From the NCBI GenBank assembly GCA_020725115.1, contig DYFR01000015.1, forward strand, positions 1 to 64,000: DNA of 64,000 nt, given 5' to 3'. Below, in pieces: positions 6,684-18,074 of this stretch. The position numbers were made by a program, and so were the translations under genes. Position 1 is the stretch's first letter; every line of letters begins with the position of its first letter. The notes beneath the pieces are model-generated. The model saw nothing but the letters and a program-made list of their open reading frames with translations. It did no database searches and had not been told where the DNA came from. Source of the stretch: Thiohalomonas denitrificans. GTDB lineage: Bacteria > Pseudomonadota > Gammaproteobacteria > Thiohalomonadales > Thiohalomonadaceae.

Positions 6684-9548
6684 ATGCCATACGGGTTACG
6701 CAGCATACGTCGGCGCATTATCGCGCTGTCCCTGATCTTCATCGCGTTCTTGCTCGGTGCGGTGTTGCACACCGAAAGCCAGGTGCGGGAGGTGGCTGCC
6801 CGCTCGCAGGAAAACATTGCTCGCCAGCAGGTATTCACCGACGATTTCGTCGCCTTGAAGAACAGTGTCGACAACCTGGAAGGCGGGTTGTACCGCTATG
6901 CCGTATTGCAGGACGAATCGGCACGCACCAGCGTGGAGGGCTTGCTGCCGGAGATTGACCGGCGCACAGAGGAACTGAACGCGGCGGTCGTCATGACGGA
7001 CGATGCTGAGCTGCGGGACAGTTTCATATCCCTTGTCGCCTTGCTGCGACAGGCCGACCTGGAAGTGCGTACCCTGCTGGATATCATCGCAACACTCGAA
7101 AAGCGTTATCCCGCCTCACCCATCATTACCGACAAGCTCTATCCGCTGAACATGGCCTTTCTGAACGCCATGGATGACGCCATTATCGGCGTAGAACTGG
7201 AAACGAGCGGCAGCTATACCAGAGATATGTTGAACGTGTTGCAGGAGGTGCGTTACCTGTGGTCGCAGCAAATCAGCAATGTCCGACTCTATATTGCCAA
7301 TCGCTCCGGCGTCATCGGCATGCCGGAAGCGGGGATGCAGCAGCAGTTGTACGATCGTGCCCTGTACATGCTGGAGATCCGGCGCCATCTGGACAACCTG
7401 CAACGGGAGGCAAAGCTGGCGCAGCTCAAGCACCTGGATGCTTCCCTGGCACGCTTGCATGCGGTGGTCACCGAGTTCGATCAGGATTTTTCCAGGATTA
7501 TCGGGATATACCAGTCTGAGAACTGGCGCGGGGATATCGCGGCATTACGCAATACCATCCAGCCGTTGTTTGGCAAGATACGTCGAGCCTACAACTCCGT
7601 AGAGGAGCGGCTGGGCATCATGGTTTCACAAGACATGCTGGGTTCGATACGGCAGACGGAGGAACTCACCAGATTCCTGTGGCAGATGGCCGGTCTGTTC
7701 ATAGTGCTGCTGATACTTATCTATCTTGCCTATGAAGTGGTGATCCGCCGCCCCATCGATCAGGTGATCATGGCCCTGCAGGCATTGGGCGAGGGTGAGG
7801 CCTACACCCCGCTGTTGAAGACGCGTACGTATGAAACGGAGTCGCTGCTGAGGGCTTTCCGCGAGATGCAGAATAAGGTGAACGGACGCGAGACGCGCCT
7901 TTCCTCCATTCTTGACAATGCCAGTGACGGTATCATCACCATCAATGAACAGGGCGTGATTGAAACCTTCAATGCTGCCGCTGAATCCCTGTTTCGCTAT
8001 CAGGCGGAGGAGATGATCGGACAGAAGGTCAATGTTCTGATGCCGCATCCCATGCGTGAGGAGCACGACCATTATATCAGGCACTATATCGAGACCGGCG
8101 AGCAGCGCATCATCGGCAATGAGATGAACGTCAATGCGCAGCGCAAGGACGGTTCGGTGTTTCCCATGTCGATCAAGGTGGGCGAGATGCAGCTGGACGG
8201 ACAGCGCTATTTCACCGCCATCGTGTCCGATATCAGCGAGCGCAAGGCGATGCTGGATCACCTGCGTCATCTGGCGGAGCATGATTCGCTTACCGGGCTG
8301 TATAACCGCCAGTATTTCACCGATGAAATGGAGCGGGTAATGCAGCGTTCCATGCGCCAGAAGGGTTTGAATAGTGCGCTGCTTTATATCGACCTGGATA
8401 ACTTCAAGTTCGTCAACGATACCCTGGGTCATCTGGCCGGTGACCGGGTGCTGATCGAGGTGGCGGGCCTGATTACCAAGCGCAGCCGCAAGAGCGATCT
8501 CATCGCTCGTCTCGGCGGCGATGAATTCTCCATACTGCTCTACGATGTAACGCTGGAGCAGGCGCAGTCTACGGCGGAAAGTTATCGCCAGATGATGGCG
8601 AACTATACCTTCCGGCATGAGGGTCGGGTGATAGATATCGGCTGTTCCATCGGCCTGGCCATGTTCGACAGCGATGTGGTGTCGCGCGAGGACCTGATGG
8701 CGCGTGCCGATATTGCCTGTCACATGGCAAAACGGGCAGGGCGGAACTGTGTGCATCTGTACCAGGCGGATGATCGCGCCAGTATGGATACGATGTTTGC
8801 CGGCATGGGCTGGGCGCGCAATATCAAGCAGGCCATCGAGGATGACGGTTTTGTCTTTGCGCTGCAGCCAATAGTCAGCATTCCACAGCGCGCCATCGTC
8901 AGCCACGAACTGCTGTTGCGTATGCGTGGCGAGGGAGACGAGATCATCCTGCCTTCCGGTTTCATGCCATCGGCGGAGCGTTTCGGACTGATTCTTGATA
9001 TCGACCGCTGGGTGGTGCGCAATGCCATACGCCTGCTTGCCGAAGGGCGGGTAGACCCGTCAAGCCGTCTGTCGATCAATCTCTCGGCGATGGCCATTGG
9101 TGATCAGGAAGTGCTGCGTCTGATCACCGAAGGGCTGGCGCAATACGGTATTGATGCCCGCCGCCTCACCTTCGAGATCACCGAGACTATCGCCATGGCC
9201 GACATCGGGGCAGCGGTGGAGTTTCTTGTCAGCTTGCGTACTCTTGGCTGTACTACTGCACTGGATGACTTCGGGATCGGCTACAGTTCCTTCGCCTACC
9301 TCAAGGATTTGCCGGTGGACTACGTCAAGATCGACGGCTCCTTCGTGCGTGACATCGCCAGGGACACGGTGCAGCTGGCGATGGTGCGGTCAATGAACGA
9401 CATCGCCCATGCCATGGGTAAACGCACCGTGGCCGAATATGTCGAGAATGAGGAGATATGGCGCCTACTCGACGAAATCGGTGTCGATTTCGCTCAGGGC
9501 TATCTCACCGGCAAGCCGCGCCTGGTCGACGCACCGGCGGACGTCTGA
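6684..9548 (+). CDS. membrane PAS-GGDEF-EAL cyclic-di-GMP signalling protein
   Basis: A 954-residue protein with one membrane helix at about 11-28, a long periplasmic helical sensor region (about 30-330) and a second helix at about 334-356. A PAS domain (about 405-525), GGDEF domain and EAL domain follow. The cyclase motif GGDEF (611-615) is intact, with an RxxD product-inhibition site (RKSD) five residues before it. The EAL motif reads ELL with the metal-binding E742 kept; DDFGIGYSS, the VKIDGSF lysine and AEYVE are present. Both activities look possible. The start at 6684 is the first ATG before the first helix; the frame stays open further upstream, antisense to rluE. Confidence 0.92.
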   Translation: MPYGLRSIRRRIIALSLIFIAFLLGAVLHTESQVREVAARSQENIARQQVFTDDFVALKNSVDNLEGGLYRYAVLQDESARTSVEGLLPEIDRRTEELNAAVVMTDDAELRDSFISLVALLRQADLEVRTLLDIIATLEKRYPASPIITDKLYPLNMAFLNAMDDAIIGVELETSGSYTRDMLNVLQEVRYLWSQQISNVRLYIANRSGVIGMPEAGMQQQLYDRALYMLEIRRHLDNLQREAKLAQLKHLDASLARLHAVVTEFDQDFSRIIGIYQSENWRGDIAALRNTIQPLFGKIRRAYNSVEERLGIMVSQDMLGSIRQTEELTRFLWQMAGLFIVLLILIYLAYEVVIRRPIDQVIMALQALGEGEAYTPLLKTRTYETESLLRAFREMQNKVNGRETRLSSILDNASDGIITINEQGVIETFNAAAESLFRYQAEEMIGQKVNVLMPHPMREEHDHYIRHYIETGEQRIIGNEMNVNAQRKDGSVFPMSIKVGEMQLDGQRYFTAIVSDISERKAMLDHLRHLAEHDSLTGLYNRQYFTDEMERVMQRSMRQKGLNSALLYIDLDNFKFVNDTLGHLAGDRVLIEVAGLITKRSRKSDLIARLGGDEFSILLYDVTLEQAQSTAESYRQMMANYTFRHEGRVIDIGCSIGLAMFDSDVVSREDLMARADIACHMAKRAGRNCVHLYQADDRASMDTMFAGMGWARNIKQAIEDDGFVFALQPIVSIPQRAIVSHELLLRMRGEGDEIILPSGFMPSAERFGLILDIDRWVVRNAIRLLAEGRVDPSSRLSINLSAMAIGDQEVLRLITEGLAQYGIDARRLTFEITETIAMADIGAAVEFLVSLRTLGCTTALDDFGIGYSSFAYLKDLPVDYVKIDGSFVRDIARDTVQLAMVRSMNDIAHAMGKRTVAEYVENEEIWRLLDEIGVDFAQGYLTGKPRLVDAPADV

Positions 9549-9556
9549 ACTGCCAA

Positions 9557-9586
9557 CTGACACTATCCTGTCACGGGTGGTAGAAT
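9557..9586 (+). promoter_or_regulatory. candidate sigma-70 promoter of icd
   Basis: CTGACA (9557-9562) and TAGAAT (9581-9586) are separated by 18 bp and lie 36 bp upstream of the icd start. Both boxes are near consensus. The prediction is by eye only. Confidence 0.4.
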
Positions 9587-9622
9587 TCGGCCTCATTTTT
9601 CCCGCTATCCCACGGAGCAGTC

Positions 9623-10879
<1,257 letters not shown>

Positions 10880-10891
10880 CGGGCGGCAAGC

Positions 10892-10930
10892 AAAACGGGG
10901 CAGGCGCCAGCGGGATGCCTGCCCCGTTTT
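10892..10930 (+). terminator. intrinsic terminator after icd
   Basis: A 14-bp stem, AAAACGGGGCAGGC (10892-10905) with GCCTGCCCCGTTTT (10917-10930), ends in a T-run 12 bp after the icd stop. The A-rich left side means it could also act on the minus strand. Confidence 0.9.
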
Positions 10931-11077
10931 CATTTCTGGGCTGTTTTCAGACGGGGCCGGAAACCCGACCCGATTATCCCCCACAAGCGCATCTCTCCTG
11001 GCACCACACCCAACGTGGAATTTTATCGGCCGAACGGGTTCCAATCGAAAACCACCAGCTTGTTACACTGACCAGGC

Positions 11078-11106
11078 TTGGAAATGACCGGCCGAGTCTT
11101 TATGTT
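11078..11106 (+). promoter_or_regulatory. candidate sigma-70 promoter of clpS-clpA
   Basis: TTGGAA (11078-11083) and TATGTT (11101-11106) have a 17-bp spacer and lie 31 bp upstream of clpS. The rest of the 207 bp between the icd terminator and clpS shows nothing else recognisable. Confidence 0.4.
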
Positions 11107-11137
11107 AGTAACCGTGGATAGGCACAGGTAAGGAAAT

Positions 11138-11461
11138 ATGGCAGACAGCGATCATCAGCATGGAGACCTGCGCGACCTGGCGGTCGAAGAGGAACGCCCC
11201 AGGCTCAAGCGCCCCCCCATGTACAAGGTGGTGCTGTTGAACGACGACTACACGCCGATGGAGTTTGTCGTGCATATTCTGGAATATTTTTTCGACAAGG
11301 ATCGCCCGGCGGCCACACGTATCATGCTGGCGGTCCATACTGAGGGGAAGGGGGTTGCCGGTGTCTATAGCCGGGATGTGGCCGAGACCAAGGTACAGCA
11401 GGTCAACAGCTACTCCCGCCAGAACCAGCACCCGTTGATGTGCGCCATGGAGGCCGAGTAG
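11138..11461 (+). CDS. clpS: ClpS, adaptor for N-degron substrates of ClpAP
   Basis: A 107-residue adaptor that binds destabilising N-terminal residues and hands proteins to ClpA. The core [17 protein letters not shown] (about 28-44) carries the binding-pocket residues, and the disordered N-terminal tail needed for delivery is present. clpA starts 19 bp downstream. The substrate-tagging enzymes bpt and aat lie within 8 kb. The RBS AAGGAA is well spaced. Confidence 0.96.
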   Translation: MADSDHQHGDLRDLAVEEERPRLKRPPMYKVVLLNDDYTPMEFVVHILEYFFDKDRPAATRIMLAVHTEGKGVAGVYSRDVAETKVQQVNSYSRQNQHPLMCAMEAE

Positions 11462-11480
11462 GCTCAAAGAGAGGCTGACC

Positions 11481-13745
11481 ATGCTGACCAAAGAACTGGA
11501 ATTTACCCTCAATCAGGCGTTCAAGGCGGCGCGTGACCACCGTCACGAGTTCATGACGGTGGAGCACCTGCTGCTGGCACTGCTGGACGAACCAACTTCG
11601 CTGGCCGCACTCAAGGCCTGCGGCGCCAATATGGAACAGCTGCACGGCGATCTGGTCGGCTTTATCGAGGACACCGTGCCGCTGCTGACCGCCGACAGCG
11701 AGCGCGAAATCCAGCCTACGCTCGGTTTTCAGCGCGTACTGCAGCGCGCCGTGTTCCACGTCCAGGCCTCGGAGCGCAAGGAGGCGAACGGCGCCAACGT
11801 ACTGGTAGCCATGTTCAGCGAGCAGGAGTCGCAGGCAGTCTATTTCCTCAATCAGCAGAACATCACCCGGCTCGACATCGTCAATTACATCTCACACGGC
11901 ATTTCCAAGCTCACCGGTGAGGGGGAGGACGAGACGGCCCGCTCCAGTGAGGAGGAGGGTGGCGCGGAACCGATGCAGAAGCCGCTGGAGGCCTATGCCT
12001 CCAATCTCAACGCGCTGGCGCGTCAGGGGAAGATCGACCCCCTTATCGGCCGAGCCGCGGAGGTCGAGCGCACCATCCAGGTGCTGTGCCGCCGCCGCAA
12101 GAACAATCCGCTGTTCGTCGGCGAGGCCGGTGTGGGCAAGACCGCCCTGGCCGAGGGGCTGGCCAAGAAGATCGTCGATAGCGAGGTTCCCGAGGTGCTG
12201 GCCCACAGCACGGTCTATTCCCTTGACCTGGGCGCTCTGCTGGCCGGTACCAAGTATCGCGGCGACTTCGAGAAGCGCCTCAAGGCCGTATTGTCCCAGC
12301 TGAAGAAGGAACCGGGTGCCATCCTGTTCATTGACGAAATCCACACCATCATCGGGGCGGGTGCCGCCTCCGGTGGTGCCATGGATGCCTCCAACCTGAT
12401 CAAGCCGGTGCTGGCCAATGGCGACCTCAAGTGCATCGGCTCGACCACCTACCAGGAGTACCGCGGCATCTTCGAGAAGGACCGCGCCCTGGCACGCCGC
12501 TTCCAGAAGATTGATGTGCCGGAGCCGACGGTAGAGGAAACGGTGCAGATCCTGGAGGGGTTGAAGTCCCGCTTCGAGGAGCACCACGAGGTCAAGTACA
12601 CCAAGGCGGCGCTGCGCGCGGCGGCGGAACTGGCGGCGCGCTACATCAACGACCGTCACCTGCCGGACAAGGCCATCGACGTCATCGACGAGGCCGGTGC
12701 CAATCAGCGCATGCAGCCGGTGTCGAAGCGCAAGAAGACGCTGGGGGTAAAGGATATCGAGGCGGTGGTGGCCAAGATCGCGCGTATCCCGCCCAAGAGC
12801 GTGTCCGCCTCGGATCGCGAGGGCCTGAAGAATCTGGAGCGCGACCTCAAGCTGATGATCTACGGCCAGGACGAGGCCATTACCACCTTGTCCTCGGCCA
12901 TCAAGATGGCCCGTTCCGGTCTCGGCGTCGATCACAAGCCTATCGGCTCCTTCCTGTTCGCCGGTCCCACCGGCGTCGGCAAGACCGAGGTGACGCGCCA
13001 GCTGGCCAGCATCCTCGGCATCGAGCTGATCCGCTTCGACATGTCCGAGTACATGGAACGGCACACGGTATCGCGCCTGATCGGTGCGCCGCCGGGCTAT
13101 GTCGGTTTTGACCAGGGCGGTCTGCTCACCGAGGCCATCACCAAGCATCCGCACGCGGTGTTGCTGCTGGACGAGATCGAGAAGGCCCATCCGGACGTGT
13201 TCAACCTGCTGTTGCAGGTGATGGATCATGGCACGCTGACCGACAACAACGGTCGCAAGGCCGACTTCCGTAACGTCATCCTGGTGATGACCACCAATGC
13301 CGGTGCGGAGCAAACCAGCCGCCGCTCCATCGGCTTCACCGAGCAGGATCACAGCAGCGACGGCATGGAGGCGCTGAAGAAGATGTTCACGCCCGAGTTC
13401 CGCAACCGTCTCGATGCGGTGATCCAGTTCAAGCCGCTGGACGAGGAAAACATCAAGCACGTGGTCGACAAGTTCATCATGGAGCTGGAGACGCAGCTGG
13501 AACAGAAGGGCGTCAGCCTTGATGTGGATATGGCGGCCCGCCGCTGGCTGGCCAGGAATGGCTACGACCCGCAGATGGGTGCCCGCCCCATGGCGCGTGT
13601 CATCAAGGAACACATCAAGAAGCCGATGGCCGAGGAACTGCTGTTCGGCAAGCTGGAAGGCGGCGGTCACGTGCTGGTGACCGAGCACGACGGCGAACTG
13701 AGTTTCGAGTTCGAAGGCAAGGAGGAGGCCGCCACGGTGCATTGA
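11481..13745 (+). CDS. clpA: ClpA, ATPase subunit of ClpAP protease
   Basis: A 754-residue Clp/Hsp100 AAA+ unfoldase. It has an N-terminal Clp repeat domain (1-145), a first AAA+ module with Walker A GEAGVGKT (about 214-221), and a second with GPTGVGKT (about 494-501) followed by a Walker B ending [12 protein letters not shown]. The ClpP-binding IGF loop is visible as SIGFTEQ (about 614-620). Length and domain order match E. coli ClpA, not ClpB, since the middle coiled coil is absent. It is cotranscribed with clpS. Confidence 0.97.
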   Translation: MLTKELEFTLNQAFKAARDHRHEFMTVEHLLLALLDEPTSLAALKACGANMEQLHGDLVGFIEDTVPLLTADSEREIQPTLGFQRVLQRAVFHVQASERKEANGANVLVAMFSEQESQAVYFLNQQNITRLDIVNYISHGISKLTGEGEDETARSSEEEGGAEPMQKPLEAYASNLNALARQGKIDPLIGRAAEVERTIQVLCRRRKNNPLFVGEAGVGKTALAEGLAKKIVDSEVPEVLAHSTVYSLDLGALLAGTKYRGDFEKRLKAVLSQLKKEPGAILFIDEIHTIIGAGAASGGAMDASNLIKPVLANGDLKCIGSTTYQEYRGIFEKDRALARRFQKIDVPEPTVEETVQILEGLKSRFEEHHEVKYTKAALRAAAELAARYINDRHLPDKAIDVIDEAGANQRMQPVSKRKKTLGVKDIEAVVAKIARIPPKSVSASDREGLKNLERDLKLMIYGQDEAITTLSSAIKMARSGLGVDHKPIGSFLFAGPTGVGKTEVTRQLASILGIELIRFDMSEYMERHTVSRLIGAPPGYVGFDQGGLLTEAITKHPHAVLLLDEIEKAHPDVFNLLLQVMDHGTLTDNNGRKADFRNVILVMTTNAGAEQTSRRSIGFTEQDHSSDGMEALKKMFTPEFRNRLDAVIQFKPLDEENIKHVVDKFIMELETQLEQKGVSLDVDMAARRWLARNGYDPQMGARPMARVIKEHIKKPMAEELLFGKLEGGGHVLVTEHDGELSFEFEGKEEAATVH

Positions 13746-13766
13746 CCGCCGGCCGCCGCCGCCAAC

Positions 13767-13806
13767 AAAAAACGCCCGGCGCATAATGCGGCCGGGCGTT
13801 TTTTAT
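13767..13806. terminator. bidirectional intrinsic terminator between clpA and infA
   Basis: AACGCCCGGC (13771-13780) pairs with GCCGGGCGTT (13791-13800), with an A-run before and a T-run after. It serves clpA on the plus strand and infA on the minus strand. Confidence 0.92.
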
Positions 13807-13866
13807 TGGACTGCGGAAGGCGTGACGCGATGGAGGCCTCGTACCTCGCCGCGCGTAACTGTCTTC

Positions 13867-14085
13867 CTAGCGGGCGCGGAAGGTGATGCGTCCCTTGCTC
13901 AGGTCATACGGGGTAACCTGAACGGTGACCTTGTCGCCAGTGAGGATGCGGATGTAGTGCTTGCGCATCTTGCCGGAGATATGGGCGGTCACGACGTGGC
14001 CGTTCTCCAGCTCTACGCGGAACATGGTGTTGGGCAGGGTCTCGATGACCGTGCCTTCCATTTCAATGCCTTCTTCCTTCGCCAT
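13867..14085 (-). CDS. infA: translation initiation factor IF-1
   Basis: A 72-residue S1/OB-fold protein that binds the ribosomal A site during initiation. [19 protein letters not shown] starts the protein and the C-terminal KGRITFR is typical. A longer open frame continues upstream, but family length fixes the start at 14085. It is convergent with clpA, and bpt lies upstream on the same strand. Confidence 0.97.
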   Translation of the reverse strand: MAKEEGIEMEGTVIETLPNTMFRVELENGHVVTAHISGKMRKHYIRILTGDKVTVQVTPYDLSKGRITFRAR

Positions 14086-14229
14086 ACGGTGGTGCTCGTG
14101 CCTCGCTCGAAAGGGAACCCGGGATGTGGACCGACGTACAGTCCGTACAGGCCGTGAATTAGCCCGCAAGTTTGCCTCATTTCGCGTTGCAAGGCAAAGA
14201 TTTATGGTGGGGGAAAGAAAGGCACACAC

Positions 14230-14245
14230 CCGGCCATGAGGCCGG
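14230..14245 (-). terminator. weak hairpin after the 77-residue gene
   Basis: CCGGCC/GGCCGG with a 4-nt loop is followed on the minus strand by a pyrimidine-rich tract with short T-runs. It is a possible weak terminator. The remaining 144 bp to infA (14086-14229) presumably hold the infA promoter; no clear boxes were seen. Confidence 0.4.
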
Positions 14246-14267
14246 CAAGAGGAGAATTGGCCTGCGC

Positions 14268-14501
14268 TCAGCCCGCGGCCTGTTGCCAGACCAGGCGGGT
14301 CCAGGCGACGTGCGGGTGAACCACTTCCTCGGTCAGCACGATCTCCATCCCCAGGCGCTCGCGCAGGGTACCCTGTTCGGCATCGGTGGGGAGATCCGCC
14401 CGCAGGGCGCTGTAAAGGCGGTGGTTCAGGTAGAGCAGGTTGGGCGGATAGCCATGTTCCCGCTCGAAGGTGTGGGCCAGCTGATAGACGAAGCTCAGCA
14501 T
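14268..14501 (-). CDS. small conserved-looking hypothetical protein (77 aa)
   Basis: A 77-residue soluble protein from ATG 14501, backed by a GGAGGC site 3 bp upstream. The frame extends to 14534 but that start lacks an RBS. It begins [19 protein letters not shown], is rich in aromatic and His residues, and has no membrane segment or cysteine. I do not recognise a named family. It lies 54 bp downstream of bpt on the same strand and is probably cotranscribed with it. Confidence 0.7.
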   Translation of the reverse strand: MLSFVYQLAHTFEREHGYPPNLLYLNHRLYSALRADLPTDAEQGTLRERLGMEIVLTEEVVHPHVAWTRLVWQQAAG

Positions 14502-14555
14502 ATTGCCTCCTTTGTATGGCGGGGGATGCCACACTGTCTATGAGTATAGCGGCCG

Positions 14556-15293
14556 TCAGGGTTCCTGCTTGAGCCTCCGCCAGTCGCCACCCTTATAGAC
14601 CTCCAGCGGGCGAAATCGTTTCTTGTACGCCATGCGGGGGGATTCCTCGATCCAGTAACCCAGGTAAAGAAAGGGGAGTTTGCGGCGGAGGGTTTCTTCC
14701 ACCTGCCACAGCACGGCGTAGGTGCCGAGGCTGCGGCGGGCTTCGTTGGGGTCGAAAAAGGTATATACGGCCGAAAGGCCGTCACTCATCAGGTCGATGA
14801 CCGCGACCATCAGCAGCCGCTCCTGCAGGCGGAACTCCACAAAGCGGGTATCCATCCAGCGGCTGCCGAGAAATTCCAGATAACGGGCCTGATCATCCAC
14901 GTCCATGCCGCCGTCGGCGTGGCGGCTGTGGATGTACCTGCGGTAGAGCTGGTAATGCTCTTCGTGATACTCCGCCGGCAGCACGGACACGGCGAGGTCA
15001 CGGTTGCGTTGCCAGGCGCGGCGCTGACTGCGATCCGGCGTGAACTCCATTGCCGGGATGCGCGCCGGGCGGCAGGCATCGCAGGTGGGGCAGCGCGGCC
15101 GGTAGACGTAGTTGCCGCTGCGGCGGAAGCCCAGTTCCGCCAGCACGCTGTACAGCGCCGGCGTCATCGGCGCATGCGGGTCGGCGAACAGGGTGATCGC
15201 CTCGCGCTCCGGCAGATAGCTGCACGGGTGCGGTGGGCTGGCGTAGAACACCAGATCGGCGGGCAGCACGGAAAAGGCGTGGGGACTGGTCAT
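14556..15293 (-). CDS. bpt: aspartate/glutamate leucyltransferase Bpt
   Basis: A 245-residue ATE-family aminoacyl-tRNA protein transferase. It puts leucine on N-terminal Asp or Glu and so makes a primary N-degron for ClpS. The N-terminal cysteine cluster [13 protein letters not shown] (about 68-80) and the YLGYWI core near the end are typical. Bacteria with this gene (R-transferase fold, Leu specificity) usually also encode aat, which lies at 18747. Confidence 0.95.
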   Translation of the reverse strand: MTSPHAFSVLPADLVFYASPPHPCSYLPEREAITLFADPHAPMTPALYSVLAELGFRRSGNYVYRPRCPTCDACRPARIPAMEFTPDRSQRRAWQRNRDLAVSVLPAEYHEEHYQLYRRYIHSRHADGGMDVDDQARYLEFLGSRWMDTRFVEFRLQERLLMVAVIDLMSDGLSAVYTFFDPNEARRSLGTYAVLWQVEETLRRKLPFLYLGYWIEESPRMAYKKRFRPLEVYKGGDWRRLKQEP

Positions 15294-15442
15294 GGAGAAA
15301 ACATATCACACCCGTTCTGCCGCGCCTCCATGCGAAGTCTGCGGTTTTCTCTTTTGCAGCATGGCCGCACTGTCTGCGACAAGCCCGGAAAAACGCTACT
15401 ATGTGCATCCCTTGCCGCCGCTTTCCCGCACCGGATAAATGC

Positions 15443-17065
15443 ATGTTACGACTTACCGAAATCAGGCTTCCCCTCGAACACTCCGATGAGGATATCACTG
15501 CGGCGATCCTGCGGCGGCTGGGCATTGCGGCGCAGGCGCTGCGCGGTTACCGCATCGCCCGCCGCGGTTACGATGCCCGCAAGCGCGGGGCCATCGTCTT
15601 CACCTATACGCTGGATGTGGAGGTGCAGGACGAGGAAACGTTGCTGCACAAGTTCCGTGGCGATTCCCATGTGGTTCCGACGCCGGATACCAGCTACCGA
15701 TATGTTGCGCAGGCGCCGGCACAACTCCATAGCCGGCCGGTGGTGATCGGCACCGGCCCGTGCGGTTTCATGGCGGGCCTTCTGTTGGCGCAGATGGGCT
15801 TCCGCCCCATCATCCTGGAGCGCGGCACGCCGGTGCGCCAGCGCACCAGGGACACCTGGGCGCTGTGGCGCGAGGGCAAGCTCAATCCGGAATCCAACGT
15901 GCAGTTCGGCGAGGGCGGCGCCGGCACCTTTTCCGACGGCAAGCTGCACAGCCAGATCAAGGACCCGCGCCATCTCGGCCGCAAGGTTCTGACCGAGTTC
16001 GTCCAGGCCGGTGCGCCGGAGGAAATCCTTTACATCAGCAAGCCGCACATCGGCACCTTCCGCCTGGTGAGCATGGTGGAAAAGATCCGCGCCACCATCG
16101 AGGCGCTGGGGGGCGAGTTCCGTTTCCAGAGCCGCGTGGACGACGTGGAGATCGAAAATGGTGCCATCAAGGCGGTGGTGCTGGCCGGCGGCGAGCGCAT
16201 CGAAGCGGATCACGTGATCCTCGCCATCGGCCACAGCGCACGCGACACCTTCCGCATGCTGCACCGACGCGGCGTGTACATCGAGGCCAAGCCGTTCTCG
16301 GTCGGTTTCCGCATCGAGCATCCGCAGTCGATGATCGACAGCTGCCGCTTCGGCAGCCAGGCAGGGCATCCGGAACTGGGCGCCGCCGACTACAAGCTGG
16401 TGCACCACTGCAAGAATGGCCGCACCGTCTACAGCTTCTGCATGTGTCCCGGCGGCCAGGTGGTCGCAGCCACCTCGGAGGAGGGGCATGTGGTGACCAA
16501 CGGCATGAGCCAGTATTCGCGCCAGGAGCGCAATGCCAACAGCGGCATCGTGGTCGGTATCACGCCGGAGCAGGATTATCCCGGCGACCCACTGGCGGGT
16601 ATCGCCTTGCAGGAGCAACTGGAGGCGCGCGCCTTCGAGCTGGGTGGGCGCAACTATCAGGCGCCGGGCCAACTGGTAGGCGATTTTCTCGCCGGCCGGC
16701 CGTCGACCGCGTTCGGCGAGGTGCCACCGTCCTACACGCCCGGCGTGCACCTGACCGACCTGAGCAGCGCGCTGCCCGACTACGCCATCGAGGCCATCCG
16801 CGAGGCCATTCCCGCCTTCGACAAACAGATTCGCGGCTTCTCCCGCGCCGACGCCGTGCTCACCGGCGTGGAGACGCGCACCTCCTCGCCAATCCGCATC
16901 CGCCGCAACGAAACCACGTTGCAGAGCCTCAACGTAAAAGGCCTGTATCCGGCCGGCGAGGGCGCCGGTTATGCCGGCGGCATCCTCTCCGCCGCGGTGG
17001 ACGGCATCAAGGTGGCCGAGGCGCTGGCCCTGGATATGGTGGCGCGGAGCGGGAAAAAACCATGA
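15443..17065 (+). CDS. COG2509-type FAD-dependent dehydrogenase, function unknown
   Basis: A 540-residue flavoprotein. The N-terminal region (about 1-95) is a small alpha/beta domain. Then comes an FAD-binding Rossmann motif VVIGTGPCGFMAGLLLAQMG (about 99-118) and ERGTPVRQRTRD with the ribose-binding Glu. ESNVQFGEGGAGTFSDGKL lies near 155. A C-terminal LYPAGEGAGYAGGI binds the flavin. The family is widespread but its substrate is unknown. ATG 15443 is chosen because it gives the family N-terminus MLRLTEIRLPL; the frame stays open for 70 codons upstream, antisense to bpt. Confidence 0.85.
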   Translation: MLRLTEIRLPLEHSDEDITAAILRRLGIAAQALRGYRIARRGYDARKRGAIVFTYTLDVEVQDEETLLHKFRGDSHVVPTPDTSYRYVAQAPAQLHSRPVVIGTGPCGFMAGLLLAQMGFRPIILERGTPVRQRTRDTWALWREGKLNPESNVQFGEGGAGTFSDGKLHSQIKDPRHLGRKVLTEFVQAGAPEEILYISKPHIGTFRLVSMVEKIRATIEALGGEFRFQSRVDDVEIENGAIKAVVLAGGERIEADHVILAIGHSARDTFRMLHRRGVYIEAKPFSVGFRIEHPQSMIDSCRFGSQAGHPELGAADYKLVHHCKNGRTVYSFCMCPGGQVVAATSEEGHVVTNGMSQYSRQERNANSGIVVGITPEQDYPGDPLAGIALQEQLEARAFELGGRNYQAPGQLVGDFLAGRPSTAFGEVPPSYTPGVHLTDLSSALPDYAIEAIREAIPAFDKQIRGFSRADAVLTGVETRTSSPIRIRRNETTLQSLNVKGLYPAGEGAGYAGGILSAAVDGIKVAEALALDMVARSGKKP

Positions 17066-17089
17066 ATCTCGCCAAGACGACTGGAGCGC

Positions 17090-17159
17090 GTAGGCCGGAC
17101 ATAGCGACAGCGGTGTCCGGCAGGCCATGCCCGATACCGCTGCGTTTTATCGTGCCTAC
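17090..17159. repeat. REP-like imperfect palindrome
   Basis: The outer pair GTAGGC/GCCTAC (17090-17095, 17154-17159) encloses an inner inverted repeat, roughly CAGCGGTGTCCGG with CCCGATACCGCTG. It resembles REP-type sequences and lies in the 200-bp gap before the SpoU-family gene. Confidence 0.6.
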
Positions 17160-17179
17160 CCCTTGGCGGAAAACCATGA

Positions 17180-17254
17180 CTCTCGCCAAGACGCCAAGCT
17201 CGCCAAGAAAGTCTTTTCTGGCAGTTCTTTGCGCTCTTGGCGTCTTGGCGAGAG
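17180..17254. repeat. family D intergenic palindrome (CGCCAAGA arms)
   Basis: The left arm (17180-17211) repeats CGCCAAG every 8-9 bp; the right arm (17227-17254) is its inverted copy, ending TTGGCGTCTTGGCGAGAG. A partial extra unit (TCTCGCCAAGACG) sits at 17068-17080. The element ends about 10 bp before the next start codon. Confidence 0.88.
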
Positions 17255-17267
17255 ACTGCTCTTGATG

Positions 17268-18056
17268 ATGAGCCTCTTCACGCACATCACCTCGGCAGAG
17301 AATCCGCAGTTCAAGCAGCTGAAGAAACTGGCGACGAGCGCGCGCGAGCGGCGCAAGGCCGCTCAGACCCTGCTCGACGGCGTGCACCTGCTGCATGCGC
17401 TGGCCGATACGGGGGGGCAGCCGGAGCTGCTGGTGGTGCGCGAAGGGGCGGAGCACGACGCGGAAATCGCCCGCTGTCTTGCGCGTTATACAAGCGTGCC
17501 CGCGCTGCTGTTCGCCCCGCCCCTGTTCGATGCCGTCTCTCCGGTGGAAACACCGGTGGGCGTGCTGGGTTTGCTGTCCGTGCCGACGCCGGAACAGCAG
17601 ACTTGCCGCAGCGCGGTGCTGCTGGAGAACATCCAGGACCCCGGCAATCTCGGCAGCATCATCCGTACCGCGGCCGCGGCGGGAAGCGATGCGGTGTTTC
17701 TCTCGACCGGCTGCGCCGAGGCCTGGTCACCCAAGGCGCTGCGCGCCGGGATGGGGGCGCACTTTGCCATTGCCATCCATGAGGGACAGGATTTGGCGGA
17801 AACGGCGCGGCGTTTCGAGGCCGTGATCGCCACCCGTCTCGATGCAACGCATTCCCTTTACGACATCGACCTCTCCGGCTCGACCGCTTTTGTCTTCGGC
17901 AATGAAGGGGCTGGATTGTCGCCCGCGCTGTCTGAGTGTGCCACGCAACAGGTGATCATCCCCATGCCGGGGAAGGTCGAGTCGCTCAACGTGGCGGCGG
18001 CGGTGGCGGTGTGCCTGTTCGAGCGGGTGCGTCAATGCGGAGAATGCAAAATCTAA
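17268..18056 (+). CDS. SpoU/TrmH-family RNA 2'-O-methyltransferase
   Basis: A 262-residue SPOUT methyltransferase. It has an N-terminal substrate-binding domain (ITSAENPQFKQLKKLATS at about 6-23) and a SpoU domain. The three knot motifs are visible: LLENIQDPGNLGSIIRTA (about 124-141), FVFGNEGAGLS (about 210-220) and IPMPGKVESLNVAAAVAV (about 231-248). It acts on rRNA or tRNA ribose, but the exact target cannot be read from sequence. ATG 17265 one codon earlier is equally possible. A family D repeat directly precedes the gene. Confidence 0.88.
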   Translation: MSLFTHITSAENPQFKQLKKLATSARERRKAAQTLLDGVHLLHALADTGGQPELLVVREGAEHDAEIARCLARYTSVPALLFAPPLFDAVSPVETPVGVLGLLSVPTPEQQTCRSAVLLENIQDPGNLGSIIRTAAAAGSDAVFLSTGCAEAWSPKALRAGMGAHFAIAIHEGQDLAETARRFEAVIATRLDATHSLYDIDLSGSTAFVFGNEGAGLSPALSECATQQVIIPMPGKVESLNVAAAVAVCLFERVRQCGECKI

Positions 18057-18074
18057 TCAGCCAGGCTTGCCGGC

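Noticed and set aside
11892-13784. 630-codon minus-strand open frame
   Set aside because: Antisense shadow of clpA with no domain pattern.
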